Shown: piece by piece, positions 1 to 7,619 of the stretch
Numbering within the stretch: position 1 is the stretch's first letter
How the letters are laid out: each line of letters starts with the position of its first letter
Assembly (NCBI GenBank): GCA_020072585.1
Contig: JAIQGL010000045.1
Span: 1-32,942, forward strand
Source: Terriglobia bacterium
Lineage (GTDB): Bacteria; Acidobacteriota; Terriglobia; Terriglobales; Acidobacteriaceae
Reading direction: 5' to 3'
Length of the DNA: 32,942 nt
Notes under the pieces: model-generated
The model's database searches: none
What the model was told of the DNA's origin: nothing
What the model saw: the letters and a program-made list of their open reading frames with translations, nothing else
Made by a program: the position numbers and the translations under genes

Positions 1-65
1 TTGCCGGGCGTTTTGGGTTCGACCAATGATTTCAGCATCTCCCACTGCACATCAGTCAGTTCCAT
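1..65 (-). CDS. Transposase N-terminus, partial (IS5-like)
   Basis: The reading frame starts at an ATG (63-65, minus strand) and runs off the window. The visible residues begin MELTDVQWEMLKSLVEPK, which matches the T-D-x-Q-W-E-x-L start typical of IS5-family transposases of the DUF4096 N-terminal type. Catalytic DDE residues are not in the window. The family call rests only on this short motif and on the TA-flanked termini. Confidence 0.7.
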   Translation of the reverse strand, partial: MELTDVQWEMLKSLVEPKTPG

Positions 66-138
66 AGTTACAGATGTGCCTGTAAATTCAACTCCGCGCA
101 ATTACTTAGTGCGATACCTATTTATGAGATAGGTTCTA
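1..138 (-). mobile_element. Left IS fragment, IS5-like, terminal end facing inward
   Basis: This is the reverse complement of 32804-32941 with a single mismatch (position 118). It holds the terminal inverted repeat (outer end ...GAGATAGGTTC, ending at about 136), a 5' untranslated stretch and the first 21 transposase codons. The base pair TA at 137-138 is shared next to both copies and may be part of the target duplication. The rest of the element lies beyond the window edge. The coordinates at which both copies are cut correspond almost exactly, which is what an assembler does at a repeated element. Confidence 0.85.
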
Positions 139-155
139 GTACAATTTTATCAGCT

Positions 156-1124
156 TTACATCCACATCTGTTCAACTCTTTTGTTCCATGTGTCCAATTG
201 AACACGAACTCTCGTTTCGCAACGCTTGAACTTCTTGAGCGCCTCGCATCCAACGTCTAATAGCATATCGGCAGAAATTGTCTGCACTTCCCTTTTAATA
301 GAATTCCAATTTAGATTCACCAAGCTCATCGCCGGATTAGGTTTCGGCTGCCAACGCACCGCCAATGAACCATTGGGTTCTATCAAATTGTTACTTCCTT
401 GCGGCAGTAGCGGCAATATATGTGGCGCTGCTAACGCGATACGGTCTGGGCTGAAAAGTCTAATGTCTCGAATTTTCACAATCTCACTGGATTCATTTGT
501 CAAAAGAAGCGCAAAGCTTTCAGAGTAACTTTCAGTGATCCGAGCAGATACATTCATCGCGTCAACACGCAACTGCGTTTCTTCCTCCAACGTCCCTGAT
601 CCCTCAGGCAAAAAGTGCTCAGACAGTTCGTTAAGCACACGGGCCAAATGTTTACTGGCAACCCTGCGAAATGTGTCGCGATCCTGAAAGGTCCAATAGA
701 GGGTGTCCTGCCTCAATGAATCTCGATATGATTTTAGCGCTTCAAGTTGTTTCCTATCATGATTGTGAGGAATCGCCGCCTCGGAAAAATACAATAAGAC
801 TTTCTTACCTTTAGTACGCAGGATTTCAATTTCCTCTGCGGTACCCGACAGAGCAACGCCCGTCGGGGTTCCCATCCGATGCCAAAAGACTCCGACTACT
901 ATATCGGCGTTCTCAACGATTTGCTTGTTTAGAAGGCCTTGCGGGCGATCACCCGTGGCTGGCACAGCGTCCATTTCCCAACGGACAGGTGAAAGCGTTA
1001 TGCCCACACTGCGGGAGTGAGCACTATTCCAATCCAAAATGACTTCAGTAAGGATATTCCGTTCATCTTGAACATCAGATGGAGAAGCTATCAAAACCTC
1101 AATAATTCTCGAAGTGCGTGGCAT
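156..1124 (-). CDS. DUF4062/TIR-like protein with C-terminal beta-rich domain
   Basis: A 322-aa protein. Residues about 8-165 carry the pattern of the DUF4062 group: VLIASPSDVQDERN near residue 10, then PVRWEMDAVP, GDRPQ, and the VGVFWHRMGTPTG...SGTAEEIE block, with KKVLLYFS after it. This fold is related to TIR and deoxyribosyltransferase-like domains, and members are often found in signalling or antiphage proteins. No enzymatic activity can be asserted here. Residues about 180-322 look like a beta-sandwich or adhesion-type sensor region and contain no membrane segment. The stop codon is natural and falls about 18 bp from the IS end, so the gene is intact. Base composition is visibly more AT-rich than the kinase genes to the right, which together with the adjacent IS suggests transfer. 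It is divergent from the HTH gene at 1265. Confidence 0.75.
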   Translation of the reverse strand: MPRTSRIIEVLIASPSDVQDERNILTEVILDWNSAHSRSVGITLSPVRWEMDAVPATGDRPQGLLNKQIVENADIVVGVFWHRMGTPTGVALSGTAEEIEILRTKGKKVLLYFSEAAIPHNHDRKQLEALKSYRDSLRQDTLYWTFQDRDTFRRVASKHLARVLNELSEHFLPEGSGTLEEETQLRVDAMNVSARITESYSESFALLLTNESSEIVKIRDIRLFSPDRIALAAPHILPLLPQGSNNLIEPNGSLAVRWQPKPNPAMSLVNLNWNSIKREVQTISADMLLDVGCEALKKFKRCETRVRVQLDTWNKRVEQMWM

Positions 1125-1227
1125 AAGCGATATGGTTCCAACAGCTTTCTCAAACCAACGGTTTTCGGGCTGAATGTGTCCGGAAACATTTTAGTCCTCA
1201 CGATGAATAGATGTCTCATAAATTTTC

Positions 1228-1258
1228 TTGACAGATCCCAAGCTATCAGCAATACTAT
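1228..1258 (+). promoter_or_regulatory. Probable sigma70-type promoter giving a leaderless transcript
   Basis: A perfect TTGACA at 1228-1233 is followed, after 19 bp, by TACTAT at 1253-1258. The ATG at 1265 lies where transcription would begin, and no Shine-Dalgarno sequence fits between. The 19-bp spacing is longer than ideal, so this is a suggestion from spacing and motif only. Confidence 0.4.
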
Positions 1259-1264
1259 GGCAGA

Positions 1265-1546
1265 ATGAAACGCTTTTCCAATAACGAGGCAGCAGCAATG
1301 CTAGGTCTGGATCCGTCGACCTTGAGCCGATACATCAAGGCCAAAAAACTACCCGCGCCTAGTATTGTTGAGGTTGGGAGCGCAAGCCTCCACGCTTGGA
1401 CCGAAGCCGAAATCGAAAACGTCCGCAAGCTTCTGCCCAGGATTGCCAACGGCAGAAAAACCCGGTACTCAAAGCTCCGGGAAAAACAAACGGCACAGCC
1501 CAAAAAGGCCGTGCCGCGCAAAACCAAGGCAAAGAAGAAAACGTGA
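1265..1546 (+). CDS. Small HTH DNA-binding protein with basic tail
   Basis: A 93-aa protein. Residues 1-30 (MKRFSNNEAAAMLGLDPSTL then SRYIKAKKLPAP) form a MerR/excisionase-like helix-turn-helix, followed by a short beta segment and WTEAEIENVRKLLPRI. The tail from about residue 65 is rich in Lys and Arg and probably binds nucleic acid nonspecifically. The ATG has no ribosome site and sits just below a TTGACA...TACTAT promoter, consistent with leaderless expression. It lies 122 bp ahead of another small basic protein on the same strand. Its target and role are unknown; a transcription regulator or a mobile-element accessory protein are both possible. Confidence 0.7.
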   Translation: MKRFSNNEAAAMLGLDPSTLSRYIKAKKLPAPSIVEVGSASLHAWTEAEIENVRKLLPRIANGRKTRYSKLREKQTAQPKKAVPRKTKAKKKT

Positions 1547-1668
1547 TCGCCCAAAACGGCCTGGCCAAAAGCTAAGAGCCAATGGCCAAAAGCCAAACCC
1601 TTAACGGGCACACGCCGGTGCGCGAACACCAGCGCGGCCCTAACCAAATCGCCTAGATTGGAGGCAAC

Positions 1669-2067
1669 ATGGCTGCTATTGAAAGTAAACGCTCTGTATC
1701 CCTGGCGCAACCCCGCGCCCGCCAACCCCGCAATCCCAAACCACTCCGCAAAAAGCGCGAAACCCTCCCGGCTTCCCTGCGCTCCACCGTCACCCAGCGC
1801 GGCAAGACCACGGTCCGCCGCTTTCCCGGACGCACCTTCCATCGCTTTGAAGAAGCCAAAGGCAAAGCCCTGGACTACATTGAGTTCTTTACCATGGGCG
1901 AATTCCACTGCTTTGACGTGGCTTTTGAGGACAAGACGGCCATGCAGTTTGTCATTGAGCCAACCTTCACTCTGGAAACCGACTACGCTGACTGGAAGAC
2001 CGGCGATTGGCGTCCGATCAAGAAGTGGCCGCTGATTCATAGCCAGACCAACCGGGTCAAAGGATAA
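1669..2067 (+). CDS. Conserved-looking unknown protein, 132 aa
   Basis: The start has a strong ribosome site (GGAGG, five bases before the ATG at 1669). The first about 60 residues are disordered, Pro/Arg/Lys-rich and end in a basic strand. Residues about 65-125 are a compact domain with FFTMGEFHCFDVAFEDKT, IEPTF, DYADWKTGDWRPIKKWP. I recall similar dispensable small proteins beside HTH genes in Acidobacteriota but cannot name a family or function. It is likely co-transcribed with the HTH gene upstream. The intervening 122 bp contains short repeats of GGCCAAAAGC and no gene. Confidence 0.65.
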   Translation: MAAIESKRSVSLAQPRARQPRNPKPLRKKRETLPASLRSTVTQRGKTTVRRFPGRTFHRFEEAKGKALDYIEFFTMGEFHCFDVAFEDKTAMQFVIEPTFTLETDYADWKTGDWRPIKKWPLIHSQTNRVKG

Positions 2068-2137
2068 TCCGCGCTGAAGCTGAAAGATGGGCGGGAGCCG
2101 CAGGCAAAAACCGGTCCCGCCCTTACTTCAACCCCCG

Positions 2138-2171
2138 GAAGTTGCGCACAAAAAGAAGTTGCGCGCAAAAA
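2138..2171. repeat. 17-bp tandem duplication
   Basis: Two adjacent copies of GAAGTTGCGCACAAAAA, with one mismatch in the second copy (A to G in GCGCGC). It lies in the 259-bp gap between the genes at 1669 and 2327. No function is apparent. Confidence 0.8.
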
Positions 2172-2284
2172 AAACAGACACTTGGGCAGCACGTCTGCGA
2201 TTGGCAAAAACCGCCCCCGACAATCTGTGCGCGCCGGAAATTCCAGAGTCTTGCAACTTCGATTGGATTTCCGGGTTCAACATT

Positions 2285-2308
2285 AGGTAAAACTGTAGGT
2301 AAAACTGT
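2285..2308. repeat. 12-bp perfect tandem duplication upstream of secreted-protein gene
   Basis: Two exact copies of AGGTAAAACTGT lie side by side, ending 18 bp before the chosen TTG start at 2327. They could be a slipped duplication or a tandem regulator site. The position close to the ribosome site would influence either transcription or translation initiation. Confidence 0.75.
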
Positions 2309-2326
2309 CTTGTGCGGAGGCGTACC

Positions 2327-2929
2327 TTGAAAGCATTGCGGCTTTGGGACCGTCGGGCTTTGGCCCTGAAGGCTTTTTTTGCAGGCTTGGCAATCATGTG
2401 CGCCGTGGCGCTCTCTGCCGGCGCTCAGAGTGTGATGAGCCCGTATCAGGGCGAGCATGACGGCGTCAGCGTTGGGGGGAAGTGGGTCGCGTTCCGCTCT
2501 GAAGACAAGATGACCGCGGCAAAAGTGGTCCGCTTTGAGCTCCAGTCAGACAACTACCTGAGCGCCAGCCCGGACTACAAGCCGCGCATCGAGCTTGTCT
2601 GCACCAATCGCAAATACTCTTACGCTGACTTCAATCCCGGTATCCCGCTCGGTCCGCCGAACCGTCCTGGCATTTGGGGGCAGCCCCAGTTAGAGGTCAG
2701 GATCCGCGTGGACGATACGCACCACTACCATGGCTGGAACTGGATTCGTGGCCGCTTTCTTTCCATGGACAAAGGCACAACGCGGGAGTTGATTGGAGCG
2801 CAAATCTTCAAGATAGAAATTCCCGGACGAAGAGGCCCTGAAATCGCGGAATTCTCGCCCGCCGGCCTTGATCTTGCGCAGGTGAAGCAGGCCTGCGATC
2901 TCACGCCGAAAAGGCCCAGCAAGAACTAA
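2327..2929 (+). CDS. Secreted protein of unknown function
   Basis: The open frame begins with GTG at 2312, but GGAGG at 2316-2320 lies inside that extension and six bases before an in-frame TTG at 2327, so TTG is the better start (200 aa). Residues about 1-33 form a signal peptide: basic start (KALRLWDRRALALK), hydrophobic core (AFFAGLAIMCAVALSA) and an AGA-QS cleavage site. The mature part is about 165 residues with GGKWVAFRSEDKMTAAKVVRFELQ, cysteines in ELVC and KQAC, and a strand-rich profile ending QVKQACDL. I do not recognise the family. The export signal makes a periplasmic or outer-surface location likely. Confidence 0.7.
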   Translation: MKALRLWDRRALALKAFFAGLAIMCAVALSAGAQSVMSPYQGEHDGVSVGGKWVAFRSEDKMTAAKVVRFELQSDNYLSASPDYKPRIELVCTNRKYSYADFNPGIPLGPPNRPGIWGQPQLEVRIRVDDTHHYHGWNWIRGRFLSMDKGTTRELIGAQIFKIEIPGRRGPEIAEFSPAGLDLAQVKQACDLTPKRPSKN

Positions 2930-2971
2930 CGCGTTTGTTTTGTAGCCACCGATTTGGATTGACGCTTTACC

Positions 2972-3339
2972 TTAGTCCGCACCCATCGCCTTGCCCTGCT
3001 CGGGAAAGAGAGTGCTCATGTCCATAGGTAGCCGCAGCACGCTGGCCGCCGCTGGCGTCACGTCATGTCCGCCGCGCAGATTCACCCACAAGGATTGGAC
3101 GGTATAGATTGGACCCCAGGGAATGCCCCACCATCCAGCCACGGCCGAGAGCAGTGTCCATTGCAATCCCTTGACCGGACGGCTTTCCTGAGCGCGGACA
3201 AAATAAATGTCCGTACCGCGTTTGAACGTGATGATGAGAGCGGAAACACAATATTGGATTGCACGAACTTCGCCCCCTGCTGGACTTCCGTTGCCACTTG
3301 CTGAGGAGTCATCCCTTCAATGCCTACAATATTTGCCAT
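2972..3339 (-). pseudogene. Frameshifted small conserved protein (WWGIPWGP family)
   Basis: The start ATG at 3339 has a good ribosome site (TTGAGG, five bases upstream). The first frame reads MANIVGIEGMTPQQ...GAKFV, then loses sense. In the frame shifted by one base the protein continues QYCVSALIITFKRGTDIYF, VRAQESRPVKGLQWTLLSAV, AGWWGIPWGPIYTVQSLW and NLRGGHDVT to a TAA at 2972. Adding one base at about 3261-3270 gives a continuous protein of about 122 aa with the look of a known small membrane-associated family (conserved GGKFV.YQYC..., WWGIPWGP). This is either a decayed gene or a one-base sequence error. The function of the family is unknown to me. Confidence 0.75.
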
Positions 3340-3547
3340 AGAACCTCAAAGCTTTTTTTAAGATTGGTCATTAGCTCCACGAAGAGAGCTACAAGGGGGG
3401 CTCGTTAACTTTAATCGTAGTCGGGCGGCAAGGGCAAGTGGAAAATTGCCGCCAATGTGATGCACGCCTTCATTAAGAAGTGTTGTCTGCCAATCTCTAT
3501 TACCATCAAGTAATCCAGTACGGTTATCGGAGAGAACACTCTAAACA

Positions 3548-4780
3548 ATGGGCCTATATCCTTTGCAAGCGGTGATTGAAAGACCTGAGAAGCGCGTCCA
3601 TGGCATTGACGTGCTGCGCGGGCTCTGCATTATTGCAGTGGTGCTGCACCATATCAATCTGCGCATACATTTTCGTGACAGCGGCTTTGGCCAGTGGATT
3701 GGGCCTGCGGCCAATCGCGTGCTGTTCTGGAACGGCTATTACGGTGTGAGAGTTTTCTTTGTGATCTCCGGCTTCCTGATTACCGCCTGGTCACTCAAAC
3801 GCTGGAGCGCTCTCAGCCGGCTCAACCGGCGTCAGTTCTACCTGATGCGCTTTGCCCGGATTATGCCATGTCTGCTGGGACTGCTGTTGATTCTCGGCCT
3901 CCTCGATCGCGCTGGAGTACCGCGCTTCACCATCAACACGCAGCACACATCGCTGGGGCGCGCGCTTCTGGCCGCCGTCACCTTCCACGTGAACTGGCTT
4001 GAAGCCCGCACCGGTTACCTGCCCGCCTCCTGGGACGTGCTCTGGTCGCTCTCCGTGGAAGAGGTATTTTACGTTTTCTTTCCTCTGCTCTGCACACTGG
4101 TGCGAAAGCAGGCGCTTCTGATTGCGTTGCTCTGCTGTTTTGTGGTGATTGGACCATTCGTCCGCATGCGCACTCAGAATGAACTCTGGGCTGACTACGG
4201 ATACCTTTCCTGCATGGACGGCATTGCTCTCGGCTGCCTGATGGCGATGGTCTCGGCCAAAATCAAAGTGGGAAACAAGACAAACCTTGCTTTGCGAATC
4301 ATTGGTGTAACGCTCTGCCTTTTGATCACCGTCTTTCGCGGGACCGCCGCCCGCCTCGCTCTGTACAAGGTTGGCCTCGATGTGACGGTGCTTGGAATCG
4401 GGGCTGCGCTGCTGCTGATCGCACTACAGCAAACGTTTGAGATCAACCAATCACGCGCGGATTCGCTCCCCGATTCGGCCGGCAGATTTGGCGCGGCTGG
4501 CCGGGCCCTCTTCCGTTTCACGGCTTTTCTGCGCTGGTTCGGACGCAACAGCTATGAGGTCTACCTCACGCACATGTTTGTCGTGTGGACCATGGTCATG
4601 CTGTTCTTCCATTTTCGCCAGAGTCTGAATACCGCTCCGCTGTGGTTTCTTGCCACCGCGGCCCTTGCCGGCGCGGCAGGATACGCGGTGGCTCGTTTTT
4701 ATTCCGAGCCGCTCAATCATCGGCTGCGAGTCAAGCTGGTGCGGCGGAGCGCACGCGCGGCGGCTTCGGGGTTCGATTAA
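3548..4780 (+). CDS. Membrane acyltransferase, family 3 (OafA-like)
   Basis: A 410-aa integral membrane protein with about ten hydrophobic segments. The N-terminal HGIDVLRGLCIIAVVLHH block carries the conserved Arg and catalytic-type His of acyltransferase-3 proteins. GVRVFFVISGFLI, the RRQFYLMRFARIMP cytoplasmic segment and WSLSVEEVFYVFFPLL follow in the usual order. The family transfers acetyl or other acyl groups from the cytoplasm to surface polysaccharides, lipids or antibiotics; the substrate here cannot be told. Length is typical of the stand-alone form without a fused SGNH domain. It is a single gene, convergent with the kinase gene that ends at 4832. The 208 bp upstream (3340-3547) is AT-rich and shows no gene. 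Confidence 0.9.
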   Translation: MGLYPLQAVIERPEKRVHGIDVLRGLCIIAVVLHHINLRIHFRDSGFGQWIGPAANRVLFWNGYYGVRVFFVISGFLITAWSLKRWSALSRLNRRQFYLMRFARIMPCLLGLLLILGLLDRAGVPRFTINTQHTSLGRALLAAVTFHVNWLEARTGYLPASWDVLWSLSVEEVFYVFFPLLCTLVRKQALLIALLCCFVVIGPFVRMRTQNELWADYGYLSCMDGIALGCLMAMVSAKIKVGNKTNLALRIIGVTLCLLITVFRGTAARLALYKVGLDVTVLGIGAALLLIALQQTFEINQSRADSLPDSAGRFGAAGRALFRFTAFLRWFGRNSYEVYLTHMFVVWTMVMLFFHFRQSLNTAPLWFLATAALAGAAGYAVARFYSEPLNHRLRVKLVRRSARAAASGFD

Positions 4781-4831
4781 CGCAAGAGCTAAAAGCCAGC
4801 ACAGAATTTCGCTGGACCGGAATGCCGATTT

Positions 4832-6124
4832 CTACTGCTCGTACCTGCGGCGAGCAGGGGTGGAGGTAGCATCCCCTGTGGGCAGAAAGATCGAGAAGCA
4901 CGTGCCCGAACGGCCGGGGCGGCGTGCGCTCCAGACGCGGATCGAGCCGCCAATGCGGTCGATGATCCCCGCACACAGCCATAGCCCCAGCCCTGTTCCC
5001 TTCTCACCTTTGGTGGTGAAAAAAGGCTCAAAGATCCGCGCACGGTGTTGGGGGTCAATACCGCTGCCCGTATCGGCAATAGAAAGGCAGAACCCACGAT
5101 GGCGATGAACTTCACAAAGCCAGGGAGGGGCAGGATACAGATGAATCATGACCTTCCCACCGATGGAGGTGGCCGCAAGCGCATTGAGCAACAGATTGGT
5201 AATCACCTGGGCGATTTCACCCCGGAAGCCCGTGATCGTGCCCTCGGTCTCAATGTGCTCTCTGACAGCTACTCCTTGCCCCTCAGCTCGGGGACGATAA
5301 AAATTCAATACATCGTGGAGCACCTCACTCAACTTGAAGTCGGTCGGCCGGTTGATGTCGCGGTAAAACTTGAGCATCTGTGTAGAAATACGGCTGAGGC
5401 CTTTTAGCTGCTCCTCGAGTGCGGCAATGTAGCGTTGGGCCTCGGGACTGGTTTGCAGTGGGGACAACAGGAAGACGAGATTGGTCATCGCTTCCAGAGG
5501 GTTGTTGATCTCATGGGCCATGGTCGCGGCCAGTCTTGCCGTCACCGCCAGCTTCTCGCTACGGATCAGGGCCTCCTCCATCTGCTTGCGCTCGGTGATT
5601 TCCCGTTGCAGTCGCGCGTTCAGCTTCTCAGCCACTTCTGCGAGTTCATTCTGGCGCACCGCTCTCAACATCAACTCCTGGTTCATCGCGGCGGCCTGCT
5701 GATGGAAACCCGCGGTCTCTGTCACCTGGAAAATGACTCCCACGGGATGCTCATCCGCACCGAGAACCGGCCACATTTCATATGACCAATACAGAGGATG
5801 TTCTTCAGAGTGTCCCGGTTCCGAATGGCTTTCGGCCTCCCCCGTACGATAGACCCGATCAAGGAACAAGACGCATCCGTCCCGCATGACTTCAGCGAAG
5901 GGGCTTCCCGTCAGTTCGTCTGCGCTCTTACCGACTATTTGGCTAAACGCAGGGTTGACATAGCGCACGATGTGCCTTGCTCCCGTAACCATCGCCATCG
6001 GCAAACGCGAACCCTCGAAGATTGAGCGGCAAAGGTCCGGCAGATCGGGTGCCAGGGCCGCGCGGTGCTTGGCCTTTGTCTCGGCGCCCGTGACTTCAAC
6101 TTTTGCTTTTGGCTTTGCACTCAT
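4832..6124 (-). CDS. Soluble PAS-domain histidine kinase
   Basis: A 430-aa cytoplasmic kinase with no membrane segment. Residues about 35-140 are a PAS domain (AMVTGARHIVRYVNPAFSQI...GSPFAEVMRDG), then a coiled linker (about 142-190). The HisKA dimerisation helix has AHEINNPLEAMTN with the phospho-acceptor at His204. The ATPase part shows QVITNLLLNAL (N box), ADTGSGI (G1), FEPFFTTKGEKGTGLGL (F and G2). The start codon lies one base after the stop of the KaiC-like gene (TGA-C-ATG), so the two are translationally coupled. A KaiC-associated kinase is known from cyanobacterial clocks (SasA), but SasA has a KaiB-like sensor and not PAS; a direct role in timing is only a suggestion. No cognate receiver is in this operon. 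Confidence 0.9.
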   Translation of the reverse strand: MSAKPKAKVEVTGAETKAKHRAALAPDLPDLCRSIFEGSRLPMAMVTGARHIVRYVNPAFSQIVGKSADELTGSPFAEVMRDGCVLFLDRVYRTGEAESHSEPGHSEEHPLYWSYEMWPVLGADEHPVGVIFQVTETAGFHQQAAAMNQELMLRAVRQNELAEVAEKLNARLQREITERKQMEEALIRSEKLAVTARLAATMAHEINNPLEAMTNLVFLLSPLQTSPEAQRYIAALEEQLKGLSRISTQMLKFYRDINRPTDFKLSEVLHDVLNFYRPRAEGQGVAVREHIETEGTITGFRGEIAQVITNLLLNALAATSIGGKVMIHLYPAPPWLCEVHRHRGFCLSIADTGSGIDPQHRARIFEPFFTTKGEKGTGLGLWLCAGIIDRIGGSIRVWSARRPGRSGTCFSIFLPTGDATSTPARRRYEQ

Positions 6125-6125
6125 G

Positions 6126-7619
6126 TCAGGGCTCTTCTTTCTGGCCGGACCGGCTCAAACGCGTAGGAATCCCGGTGATAAGACCCTCATACTCCGTGAG
6201 GCGTTCGCCCATGATGATCACCCCCTTGGAGGTGATCTCATATTCACGGATATCCTTGCTGTGGTTGCCGCCGCGCATCTTGACAACGACCAGGATCTTG
6301 CGCAGTTGGCTCTCGATGGATACGTACCGAAGCCGGATAATGTCATCGGTGAGAAAGGAAATCGCGTAGTTGCTGAACGGCAATTCGGTAAAGGATTCAT
6401 CCACCTCAACCGTGCTTAGAATCGTCACCCCGAGTCCCTTCAACGCGCTTATCATCCGGTAGAGCGATTCGCGAAATTCGGAACGGAAGCCGGGCGAGAG
6501 CGCCATCTCAAAGCCCGCCAGCGAATCGATCACCACACGCTTGGCCCCAATCTTCTGCACCGCGGCAACGACCTCGTGCATGGTCTCATCCACCGAGAGG
6601 TCCAGGGGACGGATGAAGAGGATTTCGAGCTTCCCCCCGGTCTGCGGATTTTCCAGATCCATACCAAGGCCGCCGGCCCGTCTCGTGTACTCTTGCGGTC
6701 GTTCTTCAAAGACCACCACCACTCCAGCTTCCCCCTGGCGTATGCCTTCGGCGATGAACTGAGTCGCCAGGATCGACTTTCCCGTCCCCGAAGGCCCTGC
6801 CACCAGGACGCTATCGCCTTCGGGAATGCCTCCGCCCAGCATGATGTCCAGTTCTGGAATACCCACGGAAAGTCGCCGTTGGCCGGGTAATATGCTTTTG
6901 TGTCTGGTCAGCCCAAAAGTACGCGAAAAGGCTTGCAACCCGTCATTGGTAATGCGAAAGGTGTGCAGCCCGGGCACGGAAGCCTGCCCGCGTAGTTTTA
7001 TGATCTGTAACTTCCGCACAACAGAGTTTCGCTCTGCGATCTGGCCCAGCAGGAAGAGACCGTCGGCAACGGTGAATATGGGGTTATCACGCATCTCGTC
7101 CTCGGCATATTCACCAACCAGAAAAGTCGTAGCCTGCCAACCGGCCAGGAACAGGGCCAACCGCTGGATAAAGGACTGCAGTTCCATCTCCGGCAAGCCG
7201 CCTCGCGGCTTCCGCACCATGGTGCGGAGGGAATCCACCACCACGACGGACGGGTTGGCCTTCTTGACCTCTTTGGTAATCTCCTCCAGTACCGCACCCA
7301 GGTCCTTCTCTAATACAGCCTGGCTTAGGTTGATAAAACGGACGGAATTCGGCACCTTGGCCGGATCAAAGAACGTGTACTGTTGCTGGTATCGCAGCAT
7401 TTTTATGGCGGGTTCGCCGAGAACGGTGAAATAGAGCGCGGGACGCTCTGGAGTCGAATTGGCGAACACGATTTGGTGCGCCAGGGTGGTCTTGCCGCTT
7501 CCGGGAGTTCCGGCGATGATGTTAAAAGAAAACTCGGAGAGACCGCCGCCTACGATTTCGTCGAGCCCCGGGACCCCGGTCGGTAGCTTGCGTATCGTCA
7601 CTTTATCTTGTGAGTTCAT
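6126..7619 (-). CDS. KaiC-like double RecA-domain ATPase
   Basis: A 497-aa protein with two KaiC/RadA-like P-loop domains. Domain 1 has Walker A GTPGSGKT (37-44) and Walker B VVVVDS (Asp129). Domain 2 has GPSGTGKS (275-282), the catalytic Glu pair FEE (305-306) and VVIDS (Asp365). In domain 1 the Glu pair reads LGEP (68-69), so the first Glu is missing, suggesting reduced hydrolysis there. The KaiC phosphosite region aligns as ISFLTDD: Ser421 fits KaiC Ser431 but the adjacent Thr432 is Phe422. The start at 7619 is preferred over 7649 because AAGGGGAAAGC precedes it and it overlaps the upstream stop as ATGA. No KaiA or KaiB is in the window. The likely role is an ATP-driven regulator working with the coupled kinase. 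Confidence 0.92.
   Translation of the reverse strand: MNSQDKVTIRKLPTGVPGLDEIVGGGLSEFSFNIIAGTPGSGKTTLAHQIVFANSTPERPALYFTVLGEPAIKMLRYQQQYTFFDPAKVPNSVRFINLSQAVLEKDLGAVLEEITKEVKKANPSVVVVDSLRTMVRKPRGGLPEMELQSFIQRLALFLAGWQATTFLVGEYAEDEMRDNPIFTVADGLFLLGQIAERNSVVRKLQIIKLRGQASVPGLHTFRITNDGLQAFSRTFGLTRHKSILPGQRRLSVGIPELDIMLGGGIPEGDSVLVAGPSGTGKSILATQFIAEGIRQGEAGVVVVFEERPQEYTRRAGGLGMDLENPQTGGKLEILFIRPLDLSVDETMHEVVAAVQKIGAKRVVIDSLAGFEMALSPGFRSEFRESLYRMISALKGLGVTILSTVEVDESFTELPFSNYAISFLTDDIIRLRYVSIESQLRKILVVVKMRGGNHSKDIREYEITSKGVIIMGERLTEYEGLITGIPTRLSRSGQKEEP

Noticed and set aside
1211-1222. TCTCATAAAT, shared with the IS terminal repeat
   Set aside because: Only ten bases match and the remainder of the IS end is absent. 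It is probably chance similarity in an AT-rich promoter.
2087-2290. 67-codon plus-strand frame upstream of the secreted protein
   Set aside because: It overlaps 17-bp tandem repeats, has no ribosome site and reads as low-complexity basic sequence.
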